From NCBI GenBank assembly GCA_019689555.1, contig JADGHE010000027.1:1-40278 (forward strand): a stretch of DNA of 40,278 bases. Direction: 5' to 3'. The stretch's first letter is position 1; every line of letters starts with the position of its first letter. Source of the DNA: Variibacter sp. (GTDB lineage Bacteria; Pseudomonadota; Alphaproteobacteria; Rhizobiales; Xanthobacteraceae). The position numbers and the translations under genes were made by a program. Shown one piece after another: positions 20,277-28,072 of this stretch. A model generated the notes under the pieces. It did no database searches. It was not told the DNA's origin and saw nothing but the letters and a program-made list of their open reading frames with translations.

Positions 20277-20731
20277 TGTTCCAACCCGGTTTCCAGTCCC
20301 CTCTTGTTTCTGTTCGAGACGTGCAAGGCAAGTCTGCGGCGTCGCCAATGCAGGACATTTGCCTTTTAAACCAGCGATGCCGGCGCGGGTTGCACGCGCG
20401 ATACAACCTGCGCACGGTAATTGGCGCACGAGACGCAGTGCGCTATGCGAACGCGCGTCGGGGCGCGCGCTGTCGCGAGCGGCGCGCGCGAGGCCCGACG
20501 CCGGGAGGGGGGAATGGGGCGATCCGCTCGATACGCCGCGCGTGCTGGCATCCGTGCCGGCAGACATTCGTGCCCGGCGCACCGCGACCGGAAGCGGCGT
20601 GACCGCATTGCGAACGGCCTTCTTATGCCCGCGGCGTCGCGAAAGAGTCGCGACGAGGCGGCGCGCGTCCGCCGCATTGCGCACGCAACGGTGATGGAAC
20701 GTCTTCGGCAGCGCGCCCGGGAGAAAGACAC
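20277..20731. other. 455-base gene-free divergent promoter region
   Basis: This space separates the divergent TRAP operon and the 3-hydroxyisobutyrate-dehydrogenase-like gene. I find no coding sequence with a recognisable protein pattern in it. It contains several short repeats: GTCGCGA-AAGA-GTCGCGAC at 20636-20654, a GCATTGCG motif repeated at about 20605 and 20674, and GTTG-N11-CAAC near 20389-20407 that could be a regulator site. No clear sigma-70 hexamer pair stands out. A dedicated regulator gene is absent from the locus. Confidence 0.4.
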
Positions 20732-21613
20732 ATGAGCGAGAAGCCGCTGATCGGTCTGATCGGGGTCGGGATGATGGGCACGATGTTCGCCGAGCGCCTG
20801 CTCGCCGCGGGCTTCGACGTGCTCGGCTACGACATCGTGCCGGAGAAGAACGAGCGGCTCCGCGCGCTCGGCGGCCGGGCGGCGGCCTCGGGCGCGGAGG
20901 TGGCGAGGCGCTGCGAGACCATCATCGTCATGGTGTTCAGCACCGAGCAGGTCGAGGACGTGGTCGCGAACGACATCCTGCAGGCGGTGGGCCCCGGCTC
21001 GAACAAGATCGTGCTGTGCGCCTCGACCGTCGATCCCGACCGCATCGCCGCACTCGGCGCGCGCGCCACGGAACACGGCCTGCGCTTCCTCGAGACGCCC
21101 GTGTCGGGAACGAGCCAGCAGTGCCGCGAAGGATTGGGCGTCGGCCTCATCGGCGGCGACCCGGCGCTGATGAACGAGGTGCGGCCCGTGCTCGCGGCGC
21201 TCTACCCGCGCATGTACCACATCGGCGGCTACGGCGACGGCAGCCGCGCCAAGCTCGCGATCAACCTCATTCTCGGCATCAACCGCACGGCGCTCGCCGA
21301 GGGGCTCGTCTTCGCCGAGCGGGTCGGGCTCGACCCCGCAACCTTCCTGGAAGTGGCCAAGGCTTCGGCGGCCTATTCGCGCGTGATGGACGGCAAGGGG
21401 CCGAAGATGGTGCGCGGCGATTTCTCGCCCGAGGGGCACATGGTGATCTCCCTCAAGGACGCGACCCTGATGTGCGAGCAGAGCCGCAAGCGCGGTCAGG
21501 CGCTGCCGCTGCTCGAAACCTATCGCGACGTCTTGAAGGCGTGCATCGACAACGGCCAGGGTCAGTTGGACAACAGCTCGGTCATTTTGGAGATCCGGCG
21601 CCGCCGCGCCTGA
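20732..21613 (+). CDS. 3-hydroxyisobutyrate dehydrogenase family NAD(P)-dependent oxidoreductase
   Basis: A 293-residue beta-hydroxyacid dehydrogenase, the family of 3-hydroxyisobutyrate, tartronate semialdehyde and related reductases. The Rossmann dinucleotide motif is LIGVGMMGTMFAERLLAAGFDVLGYDI (about 8-34). The substrate-binding ETPVSGTSQQCREGLGVGLIGGDP follows near residue 125, and the catalytic Lys lies in GSRAKLAINLILGINRTALAEGLVFAERVGLD (Lys near 173). The C-terminal helical domain has KGPKMVRGDFSPEGHMVISLKDATLM, including the FSPEGHMVISLKD segment used by this family. ATG 20732 follows GGGAGAAAG. It is the first gene of the plus-strand block with an enoyl-CoA hydratase and a second Gfo/Idh gene. 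Substrate specificity cannot be assigned. Confidence 0.93.
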   Translation: MSEKPLIGLIGVGMMGTMFAERLLAAGFDVLGYDIVPEKNERLRALGGRAAASGAEVARRCETIIVMVFSTEQVEDVVANDILQAVGPGSNKIVLCASTVDPDRIAALGARATEHGLRFLETPVSGTSQQCREGLGVGLIGGDPALMNEVRPVLAALYPRMYHIGGYGDGSRAKLAINLILGINRTALAEGLVFAERVGLDPATFLEVAKASAAYSRVMDGKGPKMVRGDFSPEGHMVISLKDATLMCEQSRKRGQALPLLETYRDVLKACIDNGQGQLDNSSVILEIRRRRA

Positions 21614-21892
21614 AGGGCGCGCCCCGCCGCGGTCGCGCCGACGCGGCGGTGACGCGGCGCGCCGCGCAAAGGTCCGGCTTGACCGGACTGGCGGCAGCCC
21701 CGCTTAATGCGCGCAACGACGTGCAACGAGAGGACCGCGGAGACCGCCGGACACCGGCCACGGCGAGCGGATCCAGCAGGACGGCGCCCCTGCCTGGATC
21801 AAGGCTGCGCAGCGTTGCGCCGAAACGGCGCGCGCCGCTCGCGGCGGCCCTCCCGAATCGCCCGCCGAGCCGATGAAGCGAGGACAGAAACC
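21614..21892. other. intergenic region between the dehydrogenase and enoyl-CoA hydratase genes
   Basis: In these 279 bases I see no protein-like reading frame. A perfect six-base-pair hairpin, GTCCGG-CTTGA-CCGGAC, is at 21672-21688; it shares the CCGG-CTTGA-CCGG core with the degenerate palindrome near 4711-4730 and may be a remnant of the same dispersed repeat. A separate promoter for the enoyl-CoA hydratase gene is possible given the distance. Confidence 0.35.
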
Positions 21893-22681
21893 ATGACATC
21901 CGCAGCAAGCGACGGCGAGGTGCGCCTCGAACGCGAGGGGACGCTTGCGCGCATCACCTTCGACCGGCCGGCGGCGCGCAACGCGATGACCTGGCGGATG
22001 TACGAGCAGCTCGCCGCGATCTGCACGCGGCTGCGCGAGGATTCGGGCGTGCGCGTCGCGCTGCTGCGCGGCGCCGGCGGCAAGGCCTTCATCGCCGGCA
22101 CCGACATCGCCCAGTTCCAGGCCTTCACGTCGGGCGAGGACGGCATCGCCTATGAGCAGCGGATGGAAAGCGTGCTCTCCGCGCTTGAGTCCCTGCCGAT
22201 CCCCACCGTCGCGCTCGTCGAGGGCTGGGCGGTCGGCGGCGGGCTCGCGATCGCGGCCTGCTGCGACTTCCGCATCGCGACGGCGGGGGCGAAGTTCGGC
22301 GTGCCGATCGCCCGCACGCTCGGCAACTGCCTGTCGATGCAGAACTGCGCCCGCATCGTCGCGGCGCTCGGCACCGCGATCGCAAAGCGCATGCTCCTTC
22401 TCGGCGACATGGTCACGGCCGAGGAGGCGCAGGCCGTGGGCTTCGTGCTCGAAGTGGCCGCGGCGGACGCGATCGAGGCGCGCGCCGCGGCGCTCTGCGA
22501 CCGTCTCGCGCGCAACGCGCCGATCACCATGCGCGTCAGCAAAGAGGCGATCCGGCGCATCGTGCTGGCGGGTCTCGCGGGGGGCGACGACCTCGTGCGC
22601 GAGACCTATGCGAGCGCGGACTTCCGCGCCGGCGTGCGCGCGTTTCTGGAGAAGCGCGAGCCGCAATGGACGGGCCGGTGA
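21893..22681 (+). CDS. enoyl-CoA hydratase/isomerase (crotonase) family protein
   Basis: A 262-residue crotonase-fold enzyme that binds acyl-CoA thioesters; members hydrate enoyl-CoA, isomerise double bonds or cleave C-C bonds. The N-terminal strand reads LARITFDRPAARNAMTWRMYEQL. The two oxyanion-hole segments are visible as KAFIAGTDIAQFQAF (about 66-80) and EGWAVGGGLAIAACCDFRIATAGAKFGVP (about 105-133), with the GGGL-A-CDFRIA pattern intact. Position FGVPIARTLGNCLSMQNCARIVAALG replaces the usual Glu-rich helix, so the catalytic acids of classical hydratases are not obvious, and a different crotonase reaction is possible. ATG 21893 follows AGGACAG. It sits between the dehydrogenase and Gfo/Idh genes on the same strand. 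Confidence 0.9.
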   Translation: MTSAASDGEVRLEREGTLARITFDRPAARNAMTWRMYEQLAAICTRLREDSGVRVALLRGAGGKAFIAGTDIAQFQAFTSGEDGIAYEQRMESVLSALESLPIPTVALVEGWAVGGGLAIAACCDFRIATAGAKFGVPIARTLGNCLSMQNCARIVAALGTAIAKRMLLLGDMVTAEEAQAVGFVLEVAAADAIEARAAALCDRLARNAPITMRVSKEAIRRIVLAGLAGGDDLVRETYASADFRAGVRAFLEKREPQWTGR

Positions 22682-22901
22682 GAGCCATGGCCGGCATCGG
22701 CCCGCGCCGTCGCTCCAGGCGGAACGGCGGCCGGTCGCGGCGGCGGCGCGGCCTCATTCCGCGGCGCTGGCCGAGGGCGACGATTTCCCGCTATGGGAAG
22801 CGCATCATCGCGTGCTTCGCCCCGCCCGCGGGCGGGCGGCCGAGCGCCGGCGCGATCCCTCGCGGCAGCGCCGCACCCATCGAAGGGCAGAAGCAGACCT
22901 C

Positions 22902-24041
22902 ATGACCGTACGAACGATCGGCATCATCCTCAACGGCGCGACCGGGCGCATCGGCTCGACGCAGCACCTGCAGAACGCGCTCGCCCCGATCCGCGCCGAG
23001 GGCGGCCTCGCGCACGGGGAGGAGCGCATCGTCCCCCGCCTGCTCCTGGTCGGCCGCGACCGCGAGAAGCTCGCGGCGATCGCGAAGCAGTACGGCATTG
23101 CCGACTGGACGACCGATCTCGACGGCGCGCTCGCGGACCGCGACTTTTCCGTCTTCTTTGACGCGGCGGCGACCCATGCGCGCCTTGCGACGTTGCGCAA
23201 GGCGATTGCGGCCGGCAAGCACATCTACTCCGAGAAGCCGGTCGCGCCCTCCGTCGCCGAGGGCCTCGCGCTGGTGCGAGAGGCGGAGGCGCGGGGGCTC
23301 AAGCACGGCGCCGTCGAGGACAAGCTCTACCTGCCCGGGCTCAGCAAGCTCGCCTATCTCGTCGACATCGGCTTCTTCGGCCGCATCGTCGGCTTCCGCC
23401 TCGAATTCGGCTGGTGGGTGTTCGACGGCGTGCACACCCCGGCGCAGCGCCCGAGCTGGAACTATCGCGCCTCCGGCGGCGGCGGGCTCACCTTCGACAT
23501 GTATCCGCACTGGCGCTACGTCATCGAAGGCATCCTCGGCCGCATCCGTGCGATCGTGTCCGCGGCCTGGACCGCGCAGCCCGAGCGGATCGACGAGCGC
23601 GGAAAGCGCTACGCCGTCGATGTGGACGACAGCGTGGCGACCATCGTGGAACTGGAAAACGGCGCCTTCGGCACGATCGTGAGCTCCTGGGCGACGCGCG
23701 TGCGCCGCGACGACCTGTTCACGCTCCAGGTGGACGGAACCCACGGCTCGGCGGTCGCGGGCCTGCACCGCTGTCACGTCCAGTCGCTGGCGGAAACGCC
23801 GAAGATCCCGGGCTTCAGCGTCAACGTCGATCTCGGCGTCGACTACCGTGCGCAATGGGGCGCCGTGCCGGACCTCTCGCCCTACAAGAACCCGTACCGC
23901 GTCGGCTGGGAGGGCTTCTTGCGCCACGTCGTCGCCGGGACGCCCTTCGCCTCCGATCTGCGCGCCGGCGTGCGCGACGTCGCGCTTGCCGAGGCCTGCC
24001 GGCTCAGCATGGCCGAGCGGCGTTGGGTCACGCTGGAGTGA
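22902..24041 (+). CDS. Gfo/Idh/MocA family oxidoreductase, long subfamily
   Basis: A 379-residue member of the Gfo/Idh/MocA family, distinct from the one at 19278-20276: its Rossmann motif is IILNGATGRIGSTQHLQNAL (about 7-26), closer to the N-terminal NGATGRMG style, and the EKP motif is IYSEKPVAPSVAEGLAL near residue 110. The C-terminal part has EDKLYLPGLSKLAYL, FGWWVFDG, SGGGGLTFDMYPHWRYVIEGI and VDVDDSVATIVELENGAFGTIVSSWATRV. I have seen such proteins in catabolic clusters beside dihydrodipicolinate-synthase-like or DUF993 genes, but none is present here. Start ATG 22902 is 220 bases after the enoyl-CoA hydratase gene, with a GAAGGGCAGAAG purine stretch upstream. It converges with the DctP-type gene. 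Confidence 0.9.
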   Translation: MTVRTIGIILNGATGRIGSTQHLQNALAPIRAEGGLAHGEERIVPRLLLVGRDREKLAAIAKQYGIADWTTDLDGALADRDFSVFFDAAATHARLATLRKAIAAGKHIYSEKPVAPSVAEGLALVREAEARGLKHGAVEDKLYLPGLSKLAYLVDIGFFGRIVGFRLEFGWWVFDGVHTPAQRPSWNYRASGGGGLTFDMYPHWRYVIEGILGRIRAIVSAAWTAQPERIDERGKRYAVDVDDSVATIVELENGAFGTIVSSWATRVRRDDLFTLQVDGTHGSAVAGLHRCHVQSLAETPKIPGFSVNVDLGVDYRAQWGAVPDLSPYKNPYRVGWEGFLRHVVAGTPFASDLRAGVRDVALAEACRLSMAERRWVTLE

Positions 24042-24078
24042 CCGGCCGGCGCGGCCGACGAGCCGGCGCGCCGCGGCT

Positions 24079-25002
24079 TCAAGCCTCGAGCTGCGCCAGC
24101 ACGTCGCGGCCGATCGCTGCGGCCTCCCGCGCCACGATCGCTCCGGCCGCCGCCCTGAACGCCGCCGTGTCGATCTCCTCCGGCGGCACGATGGCGACGC
24201 CCGCTTGTTCGAGAAGCGCGAGGCAGCGCGCATCCTCTGCCCGCGCGAAGGAGCGTTGGGCCTCCGTCGCTGCGGCGACGGCGGCGTCAAGGGCGTCCCG
24301 CACGTCGCGCGGCAGCGCGTCGTAGCGCGCGCGGTTCGCGAGCAGCGGCGCACAGCCGAAGAAGTGGGCCGTCAGGCTGACGTGCCGGTGGTAGGGGTGA
24401 AGCCCGAACTGGACGAGGTTCGTCAGAGGGTTTTCCTGCGCGTCCACCCTGCCCGTCGCCACCGCCTGCGTCAGCTCCGCGGGGTCGATCGCCACCGGCG
24501 TAAAGCCGAAGGCGGCGAAGATCTCCTGGTGCAGCGGGCTCGACGTGGTGCGCATTCTCAGGCCCGCACAGTCGGCCGGCGCGCGGATCGGCCGCACGCC
24601 GTTCGAGACGTGGCGGAAGCCGTTGTCCCAATAGGCGAGCACGCGATAGGGCGTGTGCGCGGCGATGGCGGCGGCGAGCCGCTCGCCGAACGCGCCGTCG
24701 AGCTTGGCGTAGATGCGGTCGCGATCGGTGACGAGGAACGGCAGGTCGAGCGCGCGCAACGCCGGCACGCGCGCCGCATCGAGATAGCTCGACTGGAAAT
24801 AGCAGAAGTCCATTTCGCCGGTCGCGACCATCTTGAGCAGGTCGGCGGCCTTGTGGCCGTGGTCGGCGACGTTGGCGGTCAAGGCAATGTCGGCTTCGCC
24901 GCCGAGGCGCCGGTCGAGCTCGGCCACGAGCGCGCGCAGCGCGCGGGTGTGGACCGACGCTTCGGTCTGGTAGCCCCCGAAGCGGAGCGAAAGGCGGACC
25001 AT
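24079..25002 (-). CDS. DctP-type TRAP solute-binding protein lacking a signal peptide
   Basis: A 307-residue protein with the DctP fold of TRAP binding proteins. The mature-domain pattern is good: VRLSLRFGGYQTEASVHTRALRALVAELDRR, LLKMVATGEMDFCYFQSSYL, RALDLPFLVTDRDRIY, the Arg of GLRMRTTSSPLHQEIFAAFGFTPVAIDPAELTQAVATGRVDAQENPLTNL, and HRHVSLTAHFFGCAPLLANRARYDALP. The protein begins directly at the first beta strand. The 30 in-frame residues upstream of ATG 25002 are Arg-rich, not hydrophobic, and no signal peptide is found in the other frames. No DctQ or DctM gene is near. Either it works in the cytoplasm, was exported by another route, or lost its leader. Convergent with the preceding gene, 37 bases apart. 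Confidence 0.82.
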   Translation of the reverse strand: MVRLSLRFGGYQTEASVHTRALRALVAELDRRLGGEADIALTANVADHGHKAADLLKMVATGEMDFCYFQSSYLDAARVPALRALDLPFLVTDRDRIYAKLDGAFGERLAAAIAAHTPYRVLAYWDNGFRHVSNGVRPIRAPADCAGLRMRTTSSPLHQEIFAAFGFTPVAIDPAELTQAVATGRVDAQENPLTNLVQFGLHPYHRHVSLTAHFFGCAPLLANRARYDALPRDVRDALDAAVAAATEAQRSFARAEDARCLALLEQAGVAIVPPEEIDTAAFRAAAGAIVAREAAAIGRDVLAQLEA

Positions 25003-25159
25003 GGGGCGGAACCCGTGTCGAAATGCGTTGCGGGCAGAGCTTGGCCATTCGGGGCGCCCCGTCAAGCGCCGCGCCCTTTCAGGGCGAAGCATTGGCGGCG
25101 GCCGCCGCGGCCGCTATGGAAGCGGCCACGAGAGCGAGCGAGGGCACGGCCGGGCGGAC

Positions 25160-25426
25160 ATGGACATATCTCCTGTTGTCGTCGAGGGCGTCGGCAGCGC
25201 TGCCGCCATCCTCACCACCGTCTGCTGGCTGCCGCAGGCGCTGCACGTGATCCGCCGGCGCGACACCCGCGCGATCTCCTTCTGGTCCTACTTCGTGTTC
25301 GCGCTCGGGGTGGCGCTGTGGCTGCTCTACGGCGTCTTTCTCGGCCGGGTGCCGATCGTCGCCGCCAATGCGATCACGCTGACGCTGCTCCTCGTCATTC
25401 TCGCCATGAAGATCCGGTACGGCTGA
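25160..25426 (+). CDS. SemiSWEET / PQ-loop small sugar transporter
   Basis: An 88-residue inner-membrane protein of the SemiSWEET group, which dimerises to form a sugar-conducting transporter. Three membrane helices are apparent: residues about 8-25, 39-60 and 65-83. The PQ motif is at the end of helix 1 (CWLPQALHVIRRRDTRAISFWSYFVF; Pro25-Gln26), and a conserved Asn (VPIVAANAITLTL) is in helix 3, as in characterised SemiSWEETs. Start ATG 25160 gives the usual length; the preceding GGGCGGA is a weak ribosome-binding site. It is divergent from the DctP-type gene and convergent with the AbrB-type gene. The substrate, glucose or sucrose in other bacteria, is unknown here. Confidence 0.88.
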   Translation: MDISPVVVEGVGSAAAILTTVCWLPQALHVIRRRDTRAISFWSYFVFALGVALWLLYGVFLGRVPIVAANAITLTLLLVILAMKIRYG

Positions 25427-25443
25427 GCCCGCCGGCGCGGCCC

Positions 25444-26538
25444 CTATTTCAGGTCGACGTCGTCCCGTTTGGCCGGCGGGCCGATCCGGCGCATGAAGCT
25501 CACGATCAGCGGCATCGTGAGAAGCACGAGAAAGAAGCGCGCCAGATGGTGGGCGCCGACGAAGGCCGTGTCGAGGTGCAGCGCGAGCGCGAGCACCATC
25601 ATGGCGTCGATCGCGCCGGGCGCATAGGCGAGCAAGGCGCCGCCGGTGTTGAGCCCGAGCAGCCAGGCGGCGAGGAGCGCGAAGCCAAAGGCCACGATGT
25701 TGCCGACGATGAACGCCCCGACCGCCGCCGCGGCGAGAAGGCGCAGGAGGCGGATGTTCGTGTTGGCGAAGCGCGTGCCGGTCACCGCGCCCAGCACCAC
25801 GAAGGAGCAGATCGAGAGCCACCACGGCAGGGTGACGCCGACCAGGCCCGTGCCGTGCAGGATCGCCGACGACACCATCGCCCCGAAAATCAGGCCGCCC
25901 GGAAAATGCAGGCGCTGCGCCGCGTAGGCGGAGAGGCTCGACACCGCGAGCAGCAGGGCGAGCGGCGCGGGCCGCGCGAGCGTGGCGACCGCCGCGCCCG
26001 GCACCGGCGTGCCGGTGAAGCCGAAGGCCGCGAGAGCCGCGGGCAGCAGCACCGCGAGCCCGGCGACGCGCACGGTTTGCACCACCGCAACGGCGCGCAC
26101 GTCCGCACGGTTCTCCACGGCGAGCACGAGCACCGTCGCGAGGCCGCCCGGAAACGAGGCGAGCAGCGCCGAGTTGCGGTCCCATTTGTGGACGGCGCAG
26201 AGATACACCGTCACGACCGCCGTCAGCGCGAACATCGCGACGGCGAGAACGAGCAGGCTGAGCGGCCACGTCGCCATGCCCGCGACCGTCTCGGGCGTCA
26301 CGGTGCCGCCGAGCGAGGTTCCCATCACCACATAGGTCGCCCGCGCGAGCGGGCTCGGGATGTAGACCGGCCGTCCCCACAGGGCCATCGCCGACACCGC
26401 GACGATCGCGCCCGAGAGCCACCCGCCCGGCAGCCCGGCAAGGCCGAGCAGCGCGCCGCCGGCGGCTGCCCCCGCGAGCGTTTCGAGGAGGCGCCGAAGA
26501 TCGGTGCGCAGATTGGATCGGTCGGGCGGATCGGTCAC
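25444..26538 (-). CDS. AbrB family membrane protein (putative ammonia monooxygenase/AbrB duplication)
   Basis: A 364-residue polytopic inner-membrane protein of the AbrB/'AbrB duplication' family, often mislabelled ammonia monooxygenase or regulator, with no settled function. The duplicated pattern is evident: LLGLAGLPGGWLSGAIVAVSAMALWGRPVYIP near the N-terminus and RLHFPGGLIFGAMVSSAILHGTGLVGV in the second half, both with a PGG/GAM(V/I) core. Ten or so hydrophobic segments run through the protein, and the C-terminal LLAYAPGAIDAMMVLALALHLDTAFVGAHHLARFFLVL is typical of the family. Translation starts at GTG 26538 after AAGG. It is not obviously linked in function to its neighbours. The product may be a transporter of small molecules. 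Confidence 0.85.
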   Translation of the reverse strand: MTDPPDRSNLRTDLRRLLETLAGAAAGGALLGLAGLPGGWLSGAIVAVSAMALWGRPVYIPSPLARATYVVMGTSLGGTVTPETVAGMATWPLSLLVLAVAMFALTAVVTVYLCAVHKWDRNSALLASFPGGLATVLVLAVENRADVRAVAVVQTVRVAGLAVLLPAALAAFGFTGTPVPGAAVATLARPAPLALLLAVSSLSAYAAQRLHFPGGLIFGAMVSSAILHGTGLVGVTLPWWLSICSFVVLGAVTGTRFANTNIRLLRLLAAAAVGAFIVGNIVAFGFALLAAWLLGLNTGGALLAYAPGAIDAMMVLALALHLDTAFVGAHHLARFFLVLLTMPLIVSFMRRIGPPAKRDDVDLK

Positions 26539-26630
26539 GGACCTTGCTTATGCCCGCTCGCGCGGGCGGAGCAAAGGTCGAAAAGCGGCCCCGCAAGCCG
26601 CTCCCGGCAGAAGGGGCGCCGGCGCCGCCT

Positions 26631-26652
26631 GCCCCCCCGCGCGCGGGGGGGC
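26631..26652. terminator. perfect 22-base palindrome in the 3' region of the class I aminotransferase gene
   Basis: Seven C residues (26632-26638), GCGCGC, and seven G residues (26645-26651), with outer G and C, form a perfect self-complementary sequence just past the stop of the aminotransferase gene (read on the minus strand) and upstream of the AbrB-type gene. A second palindrome, GGCGCCGGCGCC, follows at 26615-26626. No T-run follows, so a terminator role is inferred from position only. Confidence 0.35.
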
Positions 26653-26700
26653 GTCAGCAAGCGCCGAGGACCGTCGGAAGCGCGGGTTCGCCCGCGGGCT

Positions 26701-27942
26701 TTACCGGCCGGTCAGGACCTTGGTGATGCCCGCTGCGGCGGTTTTCAATTGGTCGGCGCTGCGCGCGAAGCAGAGCCGCAAGAAGCGCTCGCCTCCGGCG
26801 CCGAAGGCGGTGCCCGGCGCAAGGCCCACCCCGGCTTCGTCGATCAGTCGAAAGGTGAGCGCCCGCATGTCGGTTTCGCCCTCGACCTCGAAAAAGAGAT
26901 AGAAGGCGCCCTGCGGCAGCGCGAAACGGCAGCGCCCGGTCGCGGCGAGCGCGCTCGCCATGATGTCGCGGCCGGCCCGGGCGCGCGCGATCTGGTGCGC
27001 GACGAAGGTCTCGCCCCGCTCGAGGGCCGCCACGCCCGCCCGCTGCAGGAACTGCGCGACCCCCGAGGTGGAGTACTGGATCAGGTTCTCGATCACCTGC
27101 CCGAGCGAGGGGTCGGCGAGGATCCAGCCCATGCGCCATCCGGTCATCGCCCAGTTCTTCGAGAAGGTGTTCACGAACAGGATGCGGTCTTCCGGCTCCA
27201 TGACGTCGAGATAGGAGGGCGCGCGCTGCCCCTCGCCGTACCAGAAGCGGGCATAGGTCTCGTCCGCGATGATCCACAGGCCGTGGCGGCGGGCGAGCGC
27301 GAGCGTGGCGCGCAGGTCTTCGAGCGTCGCCGTCCAGCCGGTCGGGTTGGAGGGCGAGACCATGAACAGCGCGCGCGTGCGCGGGCCCACCGCTCTCGCG
27401 AGCCGCTCGTGATCGAGTCTCCAGCCGGCATCGCCGAAGCTCATGGGCACTTCGACCGGCCGCGCGCCGAGCACGCGGGTCGCGGCGGCGGCGTTGGGCC
27501 AGGTGGGCGTCGGGATGAGGATGTCGTCGCCGCTCGCCACCGTCATCGCGAGCGCGATCTGGATCGCATGCATGCCCGAGGCGGTGACGAAGAAGGCGTC
27601 CGCGGCGAAGGCGCGGCCGTAGAGCCTTTCGTGATAGCGGGCGAGCGCCTCGCGCAGCTCCGGAATGCCGCGCTGCCAGGTGTAGAAGGTCTCGCCGGCG
27701 GCAAGCCCGCGGGTCGCCGCCTCGCAGATGAAGGACGGCGTCGGCATATCGCCTTCGCCGGCCCACAGCGGGATGACGTTGCCGCGCCGGCGCCCGTAGT
27801 TCATCGCCTCGACGATGCCGCTTTCGGGGGCGGCGCGCGCGGGCGCCGTCAGCGCGCCCACGAGGGACAGTCCTGCGGCCCTGGTGCTTCTGTCTTCGAT
27901 CGCTGCATCCACGACGATACTCTCCCGAAACTCGACCGACAT
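26701..27942 (-). CDS. class I/II PLP-dependent aminotransferase
   Basis: A 413-residue fold-type I aminotransferase of the aspartate-aminotransferase-like Ib group. Key segments: VIPLWAGEGDMPTPSFICEAATRGLAAGETFYTWQRGIPELREAL near the N-terminus, FVTASGMHAIQIALAMTV for cofactor phosphate binding, MVSPSNPTGWTATLEDL (Asn of SPSNPTG), WIIADETYARFWY (Asp and Tyr on the pyridine ring), the Schiff-base Lys in FVNTFSKNWAMTGWRMGW, and the substrate-carboxylate Arg in RFLRLCFARS. The first 35 residues are a non-conserved extension; ATG 27942 follows GGGTAG. It lies downstream of egtBD on the same strand, beyond a GC-rich hairpin, so coupling is uncertain. Substrate is probably an L-amino acid but is not shown. 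Confidence 0.92.
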   Translation of the reverse strand: MSVEFRESIVVDAAIEDRSTRAAGLSLVGALTAPARAAPESGIVEAMNYGRRRGNVIPLWAGEGDMPTPSFICEAATRGLAAGETFYTWQRGIPELREALARYHERLYGRAFAADAFFVTASGMHAIQIALAMTVASGDDILIPTPTWPNAAAATRVLGARPVEVPMSFGDAGWRLDHERLARAVGPRTRALFMVSPSNPTGWTATLEDLRATLALARRHGLWIIADETYARFWYGEGQRAPSYLDVMEPEDRILFVNTFSKNWAMTGWRMGWILADPSLGQVIENLIQYSTSGVAQFLQRAGVAALERGETFVAHQIARARAGRDIMASALAATGRCRFALPQGAFYLFFEVEGETDMRALTFRLIDEAGVGLAPGTAFGAGGERFLRLCFARSADQLKTAAAGITKVLTGR

Positions 27943-28024
27943 TCTACCCGCAGCGGCGCGCGCGTTGCAGCAAAAGTCGGGGGTGCGGGTCTGCGATCCT
28001 CCTCGAGCCGCGGCGGGAAAGCCG

Positions 28025-28054
28025 CGCGCCCGCCGCGCGGGGGCGGCGGGCGCG
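28025..28054 (-). terminator. GC-rich hairpin downstream of egtD
   Basis: CGCGCCCGCC (28025-28034) and GGCGGGCGCG (28045-28054) form a perfect ten-base-pair stem with a ten-base loop, about 20 bases past the egtD stop on the minus strand. The U-tract is poor, so this is a possible Rho-assisted terminator or 3' stabiliser. Call based on structure and position. Confidence 0.4.
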
Positions 28055-28072
28055 TGCCGATGCGGAGAGGGG

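Noticed and set aside
20277-20731. CRISPR-like or tandem repeats in the gene-free region
   Set aside because: Repeats are short (7-8 bases), irregular in spacing and too few.
22682-22901. A small coding gene of about 79 codons between the crotonase and second Gfo/Idh genes
   Set aside because: The predicted product is an Arg/Gly/Pro-rich shadow with no start signal or family pattern.
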